A stretch of 64,000 bases of DNA from Saccharomycopsis fibuligera x Saccharomycopsis cf. fibuligera (taxonomy: Eukaryota; Ascomycota; Saccharomycetes; Ascoideales; Saccharomycopsidaceae). Shown here piece after piece: positions 11,169-22,743 of this stretch. The notes beneath the pieces were generated by a model, which was not told the DNA's origin, ran no database searches, and was given only the letters and a program-made list of their open reading frames with translations. Within the stretch, counting starts at the first letter, position 1. The number at the start of each line of letters is the position of its first letter. The stretch lies in NCBI GenBank assembly GCA_001936135.1, contig CP012811.1:2170001-2234000 (forward strand), in the 5' to 3' direction. The position numbers were made by a program, and so were the translations under genes.

Positions 11169-12210
11169 TATTGTTGTTTGCTGTTGGTTGGTGGATCTTT
11201 TAATGCGTTGGTAGACTGGTAGATCACAGCGCTGAAAAGTATCAGTTTAAATCTCCAATGTGAATGGATTATTAATGGTGCTCTAATTTTTTTATTTTTT
11301 TATTTTTTTTGCTTAGAGATGCACACGGTAAAAAAAAAAATTTTTATTTTTTTTTTTCTTAGAAGTTTGCCCTGCACAACAGCGGCAGAGCTGCATCAAC
11401 ATGCACATGGAGACTCTCGGGGACCATATATATGGTCAGGGCTTGTATATAGGAGAGTAAAGAATCACGACCACGCTCTCAACGAGAAGATGCTTAGCTT
11501 TAATTATGCACAGCTATATCGAAAACTATTCAATAGGGCAGTATAATGGTATTATGGATTTTGTTTTGTCCAAGTCGCGATGGTTTAACGGTAAAGCAAT
11601 GATCAATGCAACTACTCATTAAAACGCTATACACGTATAAACTTTCCTTATCTGATAGTAAGTAAATTTCAAACTTCAAACCTCAAAGATGCTTGGAAAT
11701 TTGCAAGCGTTCGAAGTGGAGCTTAATTTTTCTCTTGGCAATATATTAAAAAATCTTTACAAGTAATTAAAGAGTAAAAAGTATATAATATACAATAAAA
11801 CTACAACAAAAAGAAAACAAAGAGTAAAATAATAATCGAGTTAAGTTACATAGTTCCAATAATTAATGAACAAAAGAATGAAATGAATGGGTCATTATAA
11901 GCTTCAAAAGCAAGAGAACATGAGAACGTGAAAACACAAAAACCCAAGACAAGCAAACAGGAATACAGGGACAAGCTCATTAATCGTGAGATGATAAAAT
12001 TAGTCATTGAAAACGATGAATGAGTGAATGAAAAAATGAAAAAGAAGCAACCACGAGGGCAAGGCCCCAGTAACGACAAAGACTTTCTAATTTAGTATGT
12101 GATAAGTGTCATCAACCAAGCAAAAGTTGGTGATATATAGGTTTGCAATTGTTTAGAATTTGGCAACAGTAATCTAAAAACTTGACGTTTTTATTTCTTT
12201 TGTAGATAGC
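11169..12210. other. RET1 promoter and ERT1 3' flank
   Basis: About 1 kb without a gene. Next to RET1 are alternating T- and A-runs (11286-11356). The ERT1 side is A-rich. Around 11582-11592 a stretch resembles a Pol III A-box (TGGTTTAACGG), but no B-box follows, so no RNA gene is called. Confidence 0.5.
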
Positions 12211-14783
12211 TTAATCAAGAATTGGCAAAAAATTTCCAATAATCATCATAGGGATCCCAAAAACATCCCTTTTCAAAGTCCAAATACTCTTTGTCCGAAT
12301 TAACTTATCTCTCTTTGGATTAACTAAATTACAATCACTAGTACTGGCTCCCTTCGTATCACCATATGCAATTTTACTGAATAGTTCAAAATATCGAATC
12401 ACAGATAAATCGTCCATCAATTCAACAATGAATGTGGCCTTGGACAATAACATTTCTGAGGTCCAGCCGGTTAGCATCACGAATTCCTGAGAAACGTAAG
12501 CGATTTGGCCCGTACGTCGCCAGATTATTGTCGGGGTGCCACTGATGCTCAAGTATTTGTTATATTCTAGTAAAGTGCGTTGGAAGCATTGTTCCATGAA
12601 GATCAAGTCTTCCTCTTTCAAAGACATTACTTGAGCAGTGAATGAAGGACGGTATTCAGCCATGGATTTAGCAAGTTTTACAAGCACCGTCTTGTCATCA
12701 TCAAATCGGCGTCTTAGATAGTTTACTAATAGATGAAACCCTGTGGTGTATGAGAAGGGGCTCTTGACTTGAGAGTAGATTTCTTCTGGTTCTTTAAATT
12801 GGAGCCCCCACTCGGCAGAAAGTTCATGATTATGAGAAAAATTATGCGAATTGTCATCAGAATGAACTCCAATGGAGAAAGATAATGTTGATCTGGTATG
12901 TTTTGCTGGGTGCGATTTTTGGTATTGTTGTTTTTGGTCATTTTTTTTGGTATTGGCGTCAATGATTTCGATAATGTCAGGATAAGTCAAGTAGGGTTTG
13001 CTATCCGGTAATCCAGGAAGAGGACCTAAAAAGTATTGATTAATAAGTGGATCCCATTGTGGGTACAAATTATACGAGTCAAAGCTATGCGCTGGTTGAG
13101 ATTGATGCTGGATTTGTGGTGATGGCTGGCCATGTAGCTGGTTAAGATGAGAAGTATTATGCAGGTTATGTTGGTGATTAGGATGTTGCTTGGCAGTGAG
13201 AGAGGAATTATGATGATTGCCATATGAAGTAAGTCCATTATAATGATTTGAATAATGATGCGATTGGTGATGATGATTATGATGAATTTGATGGTGAGGC
13301 TGCTGAATATAATGAGAATGGGTGTTTTCCTTTGGAGCAAACAAACTGAAAGAACCGCTAGGGGAGCCCATGTTTGGTGGAGTCGGAGTATCGGAATAAG
13401 TAGAAGCAGCAGTAGCAGCATTAGTGCCTCTTAATTGATGATTATTGTTATTGTTGCTAGCATTATTACCAGCTATTGATGGATTACTTCCAGTAGTTTC
13501 AAAAAATGGGAAATTTGCCATCATATAATTTTGCGATCCAGATTGCATTGAATTAGACTCGCTCATAGAAACAGAATCCAAGAAACTTAATGATCCATCA
13601 TTGTTAAGCACAGGTTCTGGTTTCTCTCTAATGATGTTGGTTAACACTGCATATTCCAAATCAGCAGCGGCACTAGAAAACTTTGGTTTGCGTGGTGGAA
13701 GTTGTTGCTGCTGTTGTTGCTGTTGTGGGTGAGCTTGTTGCAGATGAAGAGGAGCGGTTTCGCTATGTGAAGGCATGATGTTTTGAGATTGAGGATGCAT
13801 TGCTTGATGCAAATGGAGGGACGACTGATGAGTGGGCACTGATTCAGACCGCTGGGGTTTAAGCGCTGCGCTTGATTGTTGTGTTTGATTTTGATTTTGA
13901 TTTTGATTTTGATGTTGATTAGATTCTTTAGAATTATCATCATTAGACGCACCCAAAGCAGAAAAGTTGGGACTGCTAAGGAAATGATTTGTATTCATTG
14001 AAAGCAATTGGCTGGTGCTTCCTGGCGAAGTTGATTTGTTTTTATTGAGACTTTGAGTTTTGCTTTGATGAGTTATTGGATTATTTACACTTCCAGTGCT
14101 ATTGGTGTGATGTCCGAATAACGATGGAGGTTTATGGTCCATGGGCAAATGGCCGTAAAAACGGTTGGGCACTGCTGAAGGATGTTGTTGCTGTGATTGT
14201 GAGCGGTTTGATTTTGGTAAAATACTATTGAAGCCAAGCAAGCCGGTGACACTGTCTTGGGGAATGTTAGAACTTGCATTAGTATTATTGGTATTATTGT
14301 TATTAGGGTTGGTAGGATATATATTGGGAGTGGCTGTCCTCGACAGAATGTTTGGTGGTGAGCTTGAATAAGTAGTCATTGGGGGCTGTACAGCCTGCTG
14401 AGATCGAGTCTGCTGAGACTGTGGAATAGGCTGAGGACTGACCAGACTGTTATCCGATTTGCCCAATTGATCATCAGCAATATCCATCATGTATTTTTTC
14501 TTCTTTCTCGGAGCATCAACACAAGTGTCAGCAAGACCTTTGGCGACACAACGACGACATGGGCGGTTGCTGTCACAGGTCATATGAGACTTGTGGCAGT
14601 GGACGCATGCTCTAGCTGTTTTCTTCCTTGCTTTCTAGTAGGACGTCAGTTAAATATTCGAGTAAGGATAGTATAGCATCAATAATACTAATAGATGTAG
14701 TGTGTATAGAAGAAAGTACATACCTTTGCTGGTGCTAGAGCCGGGAGAGAAGGGGGGTTAGCGGAGGAGATGTTGGAGGACAT
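12211..14783 (-). CDS. ERT1: Zn2Cys6 transcription factor Ert1 (gluconeogenesis/ethanol regulator), one intron
   Basis: Two exons: 14724-14783 (20 codons, ATG at 14783) and 12211-14634 (807 codons plus stop), giving 827 residues. The join is in phase 0, with donor GTATGT and acceptor CTACTAG. Splicing completes the zinc cluster: Cys30, 33, 40, 46, 49 and 58 in C-x2-C-x6-C-x5-C-x2-C-x8-C spacing, followed by CVDAPRKKKKY, as in S. cerevisiae Ert1. A long Asn/Gln/His-rich, probably disordered middle follows. The C-terminal third is the Ert1/Rds2 PAS-like region (GTPTIIWRRTGQIAYVSQEF, FIVELMDD) and ends in WTLKRDVFGIPMMIIGNFLP. Ert1 activates PCK1 and other non-fermentative carbon genes in the nucleus. 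The match over both ends favours ERT1 over the paralogues RDS2 and GSM1. S. cerevisiae ERT1, as I recall it, has no intron. Confidence 0.95.
14635..14723 (-). other. ERT1: ERT1 intron (89 bases)
   Basis: On the minus strand the intron begins GTATGT just after the codon AAG and ends in TACTAG. A candidate branch site (TTTAACTGAC) sits near the 3' end. Without removal the zinc-cluster frame meets a stop directly upstream (the TAG of the acceptor), so the intron is needed to attach a start codon to the DNA-binding domain. Confidence 0.88.
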
Positions 14784-15678
14784 GGCGGAAGGACCATAAG
14801 TGGTGGTGGTGCTTATAGGGAATGGTACTAGTAGTGGTAATGGAAGTGGAATGTGTTTGTAGAAATAGTAGCAGTGGGTTGTAGCGTGTTTGATCTATAT
14901 GGAGTGGAGGATATAATAATATAGATTATTAAATATTTTGGTGGTTACCCTCGGGAGTAGCGTGTGCTGAGATGGAGATGGAGGAGTAGCGGAGGTCAGG
15001 TGACGTGCGGTCGTTCACTGTTGCAACTTATAAATAATAAGCGGTGAGTGAGAAGTGACGAGAGTAAGTAATGAGCGTGGCTGAACAGTGAGGTAAGCTA
15101 TATGGTGAGTGGCAAGTGTGTATTAATTGTAGAAGTGATACTAGTGGTGTATAATTATAGTTATATTCATAGATATAGTATTTATCATGTCTGTACAAGT
15201 TTCTTCTGCATCGGTATGGAGTCTTTGAACGTGCTCTCTGTATGAACAAATGAGAACCTTTTTTCACAAATACCTCTAGCGAATCTTACTTGCAATCTAC
15301 AATGCCATCGCATGTCGACCAAGCCCATTAACAATATCGTTATATTACTTTTTAAATTCAAAACTTCAATTGATATAAAAGCATATTTACATCCATCCCG
15401 CCAGGCAACTAAATAAAGACAAAAACACCCATAGCACAACCAACAGTCAAGCAACTGACAAAACAAAAACAATTAAGAATGAAAAGAGAAAAAAAAGGAA
15501 AAAAAAAAAAAAAAAAAAAAAAAAACAGCAGACTTGGAAAACTCAGCTAGCTTGCAATGTAATAATAATTGTTTGGACTTAATATAATAATAATAATATA
15601 AATAGCTCTGCACAAAAATAGAGACAAATCACAATATTAATTCTCATTGAGGATTATCACCGCTCATTTACTATTCAT
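14784..15678. other. ERT1 promoter and TFS1-like 3' flank
   Basis: About 0.9 kb without a gene. The ERT1 side is GT/GA-rich on the plus strand (CT-rich on the transcribed sense). An A-run longer than 25 bases lies near 15499-15525. A short TA-rich stretch near 15576-15600 probably belongs to the 3' end of the TFS1-like gene. Confidence 0.45.
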
Positions 15679-16458
15679 TTATTGCTCATCATTTTGAGAA
15701 TAAAAGAAGTTTATAGCCACTGGTTCCAAAGGATACTGATTAGCCCAATCTTTGACCCCCGAGCCTGGCTTACCAGTGCCCCAATTAGGTCTATCCTTCA
15801 AAGGCTTCGGATCAAAATGCCCACTTTTTTGTCTGAACAAAATAAACACATAACGATGCTTGCCGGTCTTTGGAGGTGGTGCTGGACCCTGATATCCCAA
15901 AAAGCTATCAGAATCAGATAAGTTGATCTCTGCAGACAAGAAATCGTCGTTTTTGCTAGCGTCGGAGCTAGAGAGCAATTTGACGTTTGGCTTAATGAAA
16001 TGGGCATATTCGGACCATTTGTTGTCATTGCGGGATGGTGCATCTGGATCTGTTAGGACAAGTGTAAAGTAATCATTAGCGCTAAAAGTGTGGACTTCAT
16101 TGTCCGGTTTTTCTGCTTCCACGTTAAGGGTGAATTGCACTTTAGGAATAGATTGAGTATCTTTTGGCTTTAAGGTGTTACCGAGGACAACGTCGATGTC
16201 TTTGCCGTAACTGATAGTTAAGAGGCCTTGAGGAAGGAATTCATCAAGGACATCAGGAAACACCCCATGTTTTTTGAGCCCTTCGACAATGGAGGAACTA
16301 ATGGTTACAAGGTTTCTGTTGGTGAACATGGTAAGCCTAGAAGAGGTGAAATTGGGAGACAGGGAGACTATTGGTGATCTCGGAAATAAGCGTAGGGAGT
16401 GTTTGTAAGCGGGAGTAGAGATATTGCGTAGACCAGCGGTTCTGAGTGAATTGAACAT
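15679..16458 (-). CDS. TFS1: PEBP-family protein, Tfs1-like carboxypeptidase Y inhibitor
   Basis: A 259-residue protein from the ATG at 16458; a second in-frame ATG at 16329 would give 216 residues, nearer the usual Tfs1 length (219). The phosphatidylethanolamine-binding core carries the family signatures: LVLTDPDAPSRNDNKWSEY (anion pocket) and GKHRYVFILF, then KDRPNWGTGKPGSGVKDWA and the C-terminal VAINFFYS. In S. cerevisiae Tfs1 inhibits carboxypeptidase Y and interacts with the Ras-GAP Ira2. The extra 43 residues of the long form are rich in Arg and Ser with few acidic residues (FNSLRTAGLRN, HSLRLFPRSPI) and look like a mitochondrial presequence. Two products from two starts are possible. 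Family assignment is firm; orthology to TFS1 rather than another PEBP is likely. Confidence 0.88.
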   Translation of the reverse strand: MFNSLRTAGLRNISTPAYKHSLRLFPRSPIVSLSPNFTSSRLTMFTNRNLVTISSSIVEGLKKHGVFPDVLDEFLPQGLLTISYGKDIDVVLGNTLKPKDTQSIPKVQFTLNVEAEKPDNEVHTFSANDYFTLVLTDPDAPSRNDNKWSEYAHFIKPNVKLLSSSDASKNDDFLSAEINLSDSDSFLGYQGPAPPPKTGKHRYVFILFRQKSGHFDPKPLKDRPNWGTGKPGSGVKDWANQYPLEPVAINFFYSQNDEQ

Positions 16459-17046
16459 AAGCCCGTAAGTGCCGAAAAAATAAGAAGAGGAAGAAAGAAC
16501 AAAAAGAGCAGTTGAGTTAGTGTTCAAGGGAGACAGTGGAATAGGGAGTGCTTATATATTTAATGGAATGGGTGGATGGGAAGCAACAGTTGCCTGTCAA
16601 AGCAAGCGTATATGCAACTACACCGTGGAAGGGCACAGAGGGTAAGGAGCCATGGAGATGGTATCTAATATACTACTTTTTATCTATAACAATACCTACA
16701 ATATATTTTAAAAGAGTTCAAAACAAAAAATAAAGCGACTAAAAAGCGATTGACCACAAGAATAGGAAGAAAAAAAAACAGCATATTTCGACAAATATAT
16801 CAAATAATTACAGCTGTCGTTTAAATTAGTTTAAACTTAGCTTAAATGAGCTTAGATTAGCTTAAGATAAAAAAAAATATATCAAGGCAAAATATATCAT
16901 GAAAGAAATAGTAGTATAATAGTATAAGATAGTGAATAGTATTCAAAAGTTAGTAAATAGAAAGAAAAAAAACAATAGGGATAAAGAAAAAGTATATAAT
17001 GAGAATGCGTCGGAGAATGGCTTACTGCAGGTGCGCTTTAGTTAGC
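16459..17046. other. TFS1-like promoter and VPS1 3' flank
   Basis: About 590 bases with no gene. The VPS1 side is very A-rich with repeated short TTAGTTTAAAC/TTAGCTTAA-like units near 16824-16866, visible as loosely repeated AGCTTA words. No RNA gene is seen. Confidence 0.45.
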
Positions 17047-19104
17047 TTAAACACTAGAAACAATCTCATTTGCATTGGTCAACACTTCAACCATCTTTTT
17101 ACACTCTTTTCTTCTTTGCACAGTAAGTTCATTTTCTTTGATCAAATCACTAACATCATTACCACCATACAATTTTTCCAACAAAATCTTTTGAATATCG
17201 TCTTTTGATTTATTAATCAATTTCAACATTATGGATTTTGGTATTATATCAGCAACGTTTTTCTTGACAATGTTGAAATAACTTTGAATTAATAATTTGA
17301 TTACTTCTGTTTCCAATGTTTCTCTTTCAGTCATGCTTCCGGTGGCTCTTAAATTAGTTGGTGGAGCTTCCATTGCTGCTAACCTCTTCTTGTTCTTTGA
17401 TGAGAAAAATCCACCAAAGAACCCACCGGTGCTGCCACCCTTAGTATCTTCAGTCTGCAAATTGGTCTTGCTGGCTGCTGGACTGATTGGTTTACCAGTT
17501 TTTGGATCAACCTGGATATTTCTATTTGGATGTAATTTATCTTCTACCATAGCCATCGCTTGACTACCTTTTAACAAGTCAGGATGAGCAGTATTGATAT
17601 AAGTTTCTTCAGATTTAATAATATCAGAAACAAAGCTGTTGGTTGGAATCAATCTTTCCTTCAAGTAAACAATAAACACTTGAGATACTTTTTCTTTCAA
17701 ACCTGGATATCTATTATATTGAGGATGTGACAAGATTTGAGACAAAATTCTAACCAATTCATCGAAAATCAAATTAACACATCTCAATACTGGATCTTGA
17801 AATCTGCTGATTTGTTGTCTAACCAAAACTTCAAATGCTTGGGTACCAACAAACAATGATGGTTTAGCACCGCTAGAATTGTACATAATGGTTCTTATAT
17901 CAGTATCTTTGATTTGATCAAATGGATCTAATGCATTCACACCATTTTTGAAAACTTCATGGAAGACAAAAGAAATTCTTGCACCACCGCTCAATTCATT
18001 AGAACTGATATCCTTGGCTTCACCATCCAAAATACTATTATAATCTTTACAGAAATTAGTGATAACTCCTAACACAATAGACGATGGGCTATCAGCGATT
18101 TCTGGTCCCAACGCATTAAGTTCTTGTTGATATTTCTTAAGAGCAGTCTCTATACGTAGTTTGATTTCTGGTAATGTGGCTTTGATATGATGAAACAAAA
18201 TAGAATTCAACTTTTTGGCCAAGTATGGAGTACCACAATAATGAGCTTTACTACCGTATGCTGGGTGATTTTCAAAGTACGCTTTTTCATCTTGTAATGC
18301 GGCTCTAATGGTTTTTTTCTGCTCAATGTCCTTTTGACCTCTATTAATAACTGGAACATAGCCATATCTTAATGGAATCACTCTGCCAGCCAAAATATCA
18401 ATGACATCAGTACCTCTATCCATCAAATCAACCTTAGTCAAAACCCCTATAGTTCTTGCACCTTCAGGATCAACTTCTCTAGCTAATTTCAACCCATCAG
18501 AATTGGCCAAATCAGTGTTCGCAGCATTGACAGATAAAATGATTGCGTTTGGTTTGGAAATGAATTTTAACAACATATCTTTAATTTGTCTTTCAATGTC
18601 CTTTGGTTGATCGCCAACTGGCACTTTAGTTAAACCTGGCAAATCAACCAAAGTCAAAGTTAACACATGAGGAGAATAGATTCTTAAATTAATTGGCACG
18701 GATGAGATACCGGCATTTTTACCAGTTTTTCTATCAGTTTCGGCAACAATTTCATTTCTAATATCATCAAAATTGTAAAATTTCTTACCAGGAACATGCA
18801 AGAACTCTCCCCATTCATCTTGGTTGTTTTCTCCCGTCAATTCAATAAGAGAGTTGTTACTGCCGGGCCCAGCCTTAGATCTTTTGTTAAATAATTGTAA
18901 AATCAATGGACGTCTAGTAACGATACCAGTGCCTCTTGGCAAAAAATCTCTACCGACAATGTTTTCAAGCACTGAGGATTTCCCAGAGGACTGGGATCCA
19001 ACAACGGTGATTTGTGGAAGATCCACTGGGGAAGCTGAGCCTCCTCCCAAGGGAGCCAAGGCGTCCTGCAATTTGTTAATGGTACTAATGAGGGTCTCGT
19101 CCAT
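17047..19104 (-). CDS. VPS1: Dynamin-like GTPase Vps1
   Basis: A 685-residue protein (S. cerevisiae Vps1 is 704). The GTPase domain occupies the first 300 residues: P-loop GSQSSGKS at 36-43, the switch region [12 protein letters not shown], the [14 protein letters not shown] block, and TKVD for the guanine-specificity motif. The dynamin middle domain follows. The insert B region (about 535-585) is low-complexity and Gly/Lys-rich ([15 protein letters not shown]), without a PH domain, as in fungal Vps1. A C-terminal GTPase effector domain closes the protein ([20 protein letters not shown]). It acts in membrane fission at the late Golgi and endosomes, in vacuolar sorting and in peroxisome division. 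All GTPase motifs appear intact. Confidence 0.97.
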   Translation of the reverse strand: MDETLISTINKLQDALAPLGGGSASPVDLPQITVVGSQSSGKSSVLENIVGRDFLPRGTGIVTRRPLILQLFNKRSKAGPGSNNSLIELTGENNQDEWGEFLHVPGKKFYNFDDIRNEIVAETDRKTGKNAGISSVPINLRIYSPHVLTLTLVDLPGLTKVPVGDQPKDIERQIKDMLLKFISKPNAIILSVNAANTDLANSDGLKLAREVDPEGARTIGVLTKVDLMDRGTDVIDILAGRVIPLRYGYVPVINRGQKDIEQKKTIRAALQDEKAYFENHPAYGSKAHYCGTPYLAKKLNSILFHHIKATLPEIKLRIETALKKYQQELNALGPEIADSPSSIVLGVITNFCKDYNSILDGEAKDISSNELSGGARISFVFHEVFKNGVNALDPFDQIKDTDIRTIMYNSSGAKPSLFVGTQAFEVLVRQQISRFQDPVLRCVNLIFDELVRILSQILSHPQYNRYPGLKEKVSQVFIVYLKERLIPTNSFVSDIIKSEETYINTAHPDLLKGSQAMAMVEDKLHPNRNIQVDPKTGKPISPAASKTNLQTEDTKGGSTGGFFGGFFSSKNKKRLAAMEAPPTNLRATGSMTERETLETEVIKLLIQSYFNIVKKNVADIIPKSIMLKLINKSKDDIQKILLEKLYGGNDVSDLIKENELTVQRRKECKKMVEVLTNANEIVSSV

Positions 19105-19459
19105 GATTAGTGTTCTGCGATGCTATTCTGTATTTCCTACAGACTGTGTGTGGTTGAGAGATGGCTGATATCAAAGGAGGCAAAAGATAAGTTACCGCGA
19201 TAGTAAAACAATAATCATTATGAGAACCATTTGCTGTTTTGGCCAGACTGTAACTTCGGACGGAAAGCAGGGTAGCAGAGGGCCCTGCCACTGTCACTGT
19301 CACTCGGGGTGCGCACCCCCTTAGCACCACGTCAAAACACCTCCAGCAAACAACATCACGAATCATTAGTACCCTCGATGGTGATATTGCAAAGGCAAAT
19401 CACTGACGGGATATCACATTCCAATGTCAGAATATTTTTGACTATTTGCAATTTCAAGT
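19105..19459. promoter_or_regulatory. Divergent promoter of VPS1 and the sugar transporter
   Basis: 355 bases between the start codons of two divergent genes. A short GC-rich patch near 19276-19330 contains repeated CACTGTCACTGTCACTC-like words. No TATA element is obvious and no factor site is assigned. Confidence 0.5.
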
Positions 19460-21061
19460 ATGAGCAGCTTCTGGACTTCTCAGTTGGCTGTTAATGCCCT
19501 AGTGGCCGGTCTTGGTGGCCTACAATATGGCTATCATTTGGTAGGTGTTACATTATCGTTTCAAACATCCTTGGATTAATCATTGCGCAAAATCTCAAAG
19601 ACATTTTTGTGTTAAAACAACCACGCCAGACCAATATACTAATATTCTGCCCCTTTTTATTTTAAGGCTGAACTCAATGCCCCCGAGGCAGCCCTTTCAT
19701 GTCGAGCACCTCCTTTAAACACCTCCAATCCCAGCTGGTTCGAAAATCATGGTCTCAAACAATGTATTCCATTAGATACCGGTGGCATTGGGCTAGTCAC
19801 ATCACAGTACCCCATTGGTGGTTTAGTAGGATCCGGAGTCGCTGGCATAATTAGCGAAAAATTCGGCCGCAAAAATGCAAGCATCATAATTTCCCTCTTG
19901 TTTGCTGTTGGTTCATTCATCGAGACCTTTGCTGATACTAAGGCTCATTTAGCTACAGGCAGATTCATTTCTGGTTTGGGAGCTGGGAGCACACTTGTGA
20001 ATAGTCCATTAATACTCAATGAAATTGCGTTTGATGAAGTTAAAGGTTTCTTGGGAACATTAAACCAAATTTTTGGTAATTTTGGTATATTGCTAACTCA
20101 AGCACTTGGAATATGGTGGGCTAATGGTCACCAATGGAGATATATCCTCTTCACTGGATTTACCATTGCCTTGTTGAATCTTCTTGTGTCATTCGGGGCA
20201 CTGGAAACGCCTAAATGGTTGGTGAAGAGTAATCAAACAGAATTGGCTAGACAGCACTTGACGGGACTTCGTCATAGTGATGCTTTTAGTGAACATCAAA
20301 TCAATGATGAGATTGATCGTTGGGTCGAAGAGATTGGTTCTACTAATAGTGACGGCGGGAACCGAAATGAATCGGCTTCAGAAAATAGTGGACTTCTTTC
20401 TAACAGCAGCAATAATAAGGAAAATTCACCCATTACATTATGGGAGTACATCACTTCCAAAGAGTACAGAAATTCTAGACTTGTCGCCACAATAGTAATG
20501 CTAGCTCAACAACTCTCGGGAATCCCCGCCATAATGTTTTATGGCGTCACTGTAATTTCTGCCCTTTTGCCACAATACAGCGTCATCATCAATTGTGGAA
20601 TATCGTTGCTCAATCTTCTCTTCACTTCAGTATCGGGAGCATTAATAGATAGAGTGGGTCGCAAGGCCTTGTTATTATTTTCCAACACCACAATGTGCAT
20701 TTGCACATTTTTGATGGCTATTGGAATAATTAATGATATTGCCATGCTTACGGTTATTGCGGTGTTTGCCTTTGTTAGTGCTTTTGCCATTGGCATGGGG
20801 CCAATCCCATTCTTGATGATTAGCGAAGTTACACAATTGAATGCAACGACAGTGGCTCAATCTTACGGCACGGCTATGAATTGGATCATTACTGTGCTTA
20901 TTGGCTATGTTTTCCCAAGTTTGAATGACGCTATCGGTGGGTATGTGTTTATGATCTTCACGGGGTTTTGTGACACTACTGCTGTTCTTGTTTGGAGATT
21001 TTTCCCGGAAACAAAGGGTAAGAAGAGTTATAATGAAGTCTGGGGTATCGAGGATAATTAG
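19460..21061 (+). CDS. MFS sugar transporter of the Vps73/YBR241C family, one intron
   Basis: Two exons, 19460-19540 (27 codons) and 19667-21061, joined in phase 0 to 491 residues. Exon 1 ends LGGLQYGYHL and exon 2 begins AELNAPEAA, reproducing the start of S. cerevisiae YBR241C/Vps73. Family marks of sugar porters follow: GRFISGLGAGS, QQLSGIPAIMFYGVTV, DRVGRKALLL and the terminal PETKGKKSYNEVW. About twelve membrane spans are readable, with a central polar loop rich in Asn and Ser (near residue 245). Vps73 and YBR241C are atypical vacuolar or mitochondrial sugar-porter relatives of unclear substrate, so transport of a hexose is inferred only from the family. The donor is GTAGGT rather than GTATGT. 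TACTAAT at 19636-19642 is a good branch site. Confidence 0.9.
19541..19666 (+). other. Transporter intron (126 bases)
   Basis: Begins GTAGGT and ends TTTTAAG. The branch sequence TACTAAT lies 25 bases before the 3' end. The intron falls inside the first membrane helix and keeps phase 0. Both flanking peptides match the family, which makes the splice well supported despite the unusual donor. Confidence 0.88.
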
Positions 21062-21270
21062 AAAGTCTAATTACTCAGAGTAAAAATATGTACTTTTACT
21101 ACTTAGTTCTTTGATTTTTGAACTTTTATTTTTATGGAACACGTTAGTTATCTAGTTACTAGTATGCTCATCTTCCGTAAACCAACTATTAGAAAGAGGA
21201 TATATTTGCAGACATCTACCTAAGAGCTATTTGCAGAGGCTTTTGGGATATAGGACAAACTGGAGGTCAA

Positions 21271-22743
21271 TTACACTAACTCAGTGAAAAGGACTTTCCA
21301 TGCCGCCCCTCCATTCAATGGAAAATAAATATCATTAGCAACTTTTTCACAATTTGCAATTTTTTCATCATATTGACCATTCTTGTTCAAATGCTTATAC
21401 ATGTTAATCAAATTGGAGACACTAAGTTGCGCCACAATAGCACTATTTTTATCTTGTCTACTGTAATTGAACGACTCTATTAATGCTTCTTTTGTCCAGT
21501 TAATCGATGAATTGTATTGCTTTTTGGCCCAAAGGATTTCGGAAATGTAAAATTTGAGTAAAGGAATATCACTTTGCTGGAGTCTAAATGTCTTGGTATC
21601 TTCATTTCTATAGTATTGGTTTAAGATGCTCGTCAATGATGGAAACATACTGTTTTCATTTTTGAAACCTTTTAAAAATATCAAATTGCTCAAAAAAATT
21701 TTGAACGCTTGGCTCATTTTTCCGTGCTTGCTGTAGAAAATTGCCAATTCATTAACTGAATTATAATAGTCTCTAGAAATAACAAGCTCCGGTTCTTGGC
21801 TTAAGAATTTTCCATCCTGAATGTTTGCCAGTGCTGGATTTAACATGTTTATGGATTCAAACAATAAACTTTCCACCTCTTCATTTGATTTCTTGCTATT
21901 TGTTATAGCATCATCATCCGCTTGATAAATTTTGGCTAATAAACGATACCCGTTGTTTCTAAAAGCGCTGGATCCAGGATTTTGATCTTTGCTGCTAATA
22001 TAATTAATAAATGACTTTGCCCTTTCCAAAAATTCTTGTGCTTCTGGTAAATTACCCAACTGACCCTTGACTATAGCAGCCCTAATAAGCACATCAACAT
22101 ACAAGTCATACCACTTTTTACCTTTTTTTTTGATTTGTTCATTGGTCAAATATTCAGATAGCACATCGGAACTTGTTTCATAATTTAACCCATTTTCTTT
22201 ATTTATGGATCTAAGAAAAACCATGTAGTACTCATTAGCCTTGCCAACTTGCTTTGTAATTAATTCATTGTACAAGGCAACTTTAAGAAGCAATGCTTGA
22301 TCAAAATCCACTGGGTTTTTCGAAAATAATGGGATTTCACGAAACGAGTTGACATAATAATTGGCAATTGACACTGCAACAATTAATAAGACAAACAAAG
22401 TACCATAAAATATAAATAATGCTTTCAAGAGGGCTCTTGACATCTTGAGCAATCTGCGACCTAGGGGACTTCTGACTTCAATTCTTCTAAATGCCATACC
22501 TCTTTTAAAGGCTAAGCCGACGATAACAGGCTTGCTGATTATGTTTAAAGGTCTAACATTGGGTCCCAAGTATTGATGCACTTGACAGCTTGGAGTGAAC
22601 TGAAATGGTATTGATGAGGATGCTGGTCTGCTGAGTTTTACATAACTTTGTGCAAAAGGTAACGCTTCGAATCCACAAAGTCTGCCCACGAGCAGTTGTC
22701 TAGATAGAGGTCCGGCACAGAGCTTACTTATGCTTCGCAACAT
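21271..22743 (-). CDS. MGR3: Mitochondrial inner-membrane TPR protein, Mgr3-like
   Basis: A 490-residue protein. The N-terminus is rich in Arg, Ser and Leu without early acidic residues (MLRSISKLCAGPLSRQLLVG), a typical mitochondrial presequence. A basic region leads to one membrane span at about 105-130 (ALFIFYGTLFVLLIVAVSIA). The rest is helical with TPR-like pairs (LYNELITKQVGKANEYYMVF, then repeats of about 34 residues), including NLPEAQEFLERAKSFI. This order matches S. cerevisiae Mgr3 (YMR115W) and its paralogue YKL133C. Mgr3 works with Mgr1 as substrate adaptor of the i-AAA protease Yme1 facing the intermembrane space. The assignment rests on architecture plus recognisable blocks, so either paralogue's name could apply. 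Confidence 0.78.
   Translation of the reverse strand: MLRSISKLCAGPLSRQLLVGRLCGFEALPFAQSYVKLSRPASSSIPFQFTPSCQVHQYLGPNVRPLNIISKPVIVGLAFKRGMAFRRIEVRSPLGRRLLKMSRALLKALFIFYGTLFVLLIVAVSIANYYVNSFREIPLFSKNPVDFDQALLLKVALYNELITKQVGKANEYYMVFLRSINKENGLNYETSSDVLSEYLTNEQIKKKGKKWYDLYVDVLIRAAIVKGQLGNLPEAQEFLERAKSFINYISSKDQNPGSSAFRNNGYRLLAKIYQADDDAITNSKKSNEEVESLLFESINMLNPALANIQDGKFLSQEPELVISRDYYNSVNELAIFYSKHGKMSQAFKIFLSNLIFLKGFKNENSMFPSLTSILNQYYRNEDTKTFRLQQSDIPLLKFYISEILWAKKQYNSSINWTKEALIESFNYSRQDKNSAIVAQLSVSNLINMYKHLNKNGQYDEKIANCEKVANDIYFPLNGGAAWKVLFTELV

Noticed and set aside
11582-11592. Pol III A-box-like word TGGTTTAACGG upstream of RET1
   Set aside because: No B-box follows within 100 bases and no cloverleaf can be folded; chance match.
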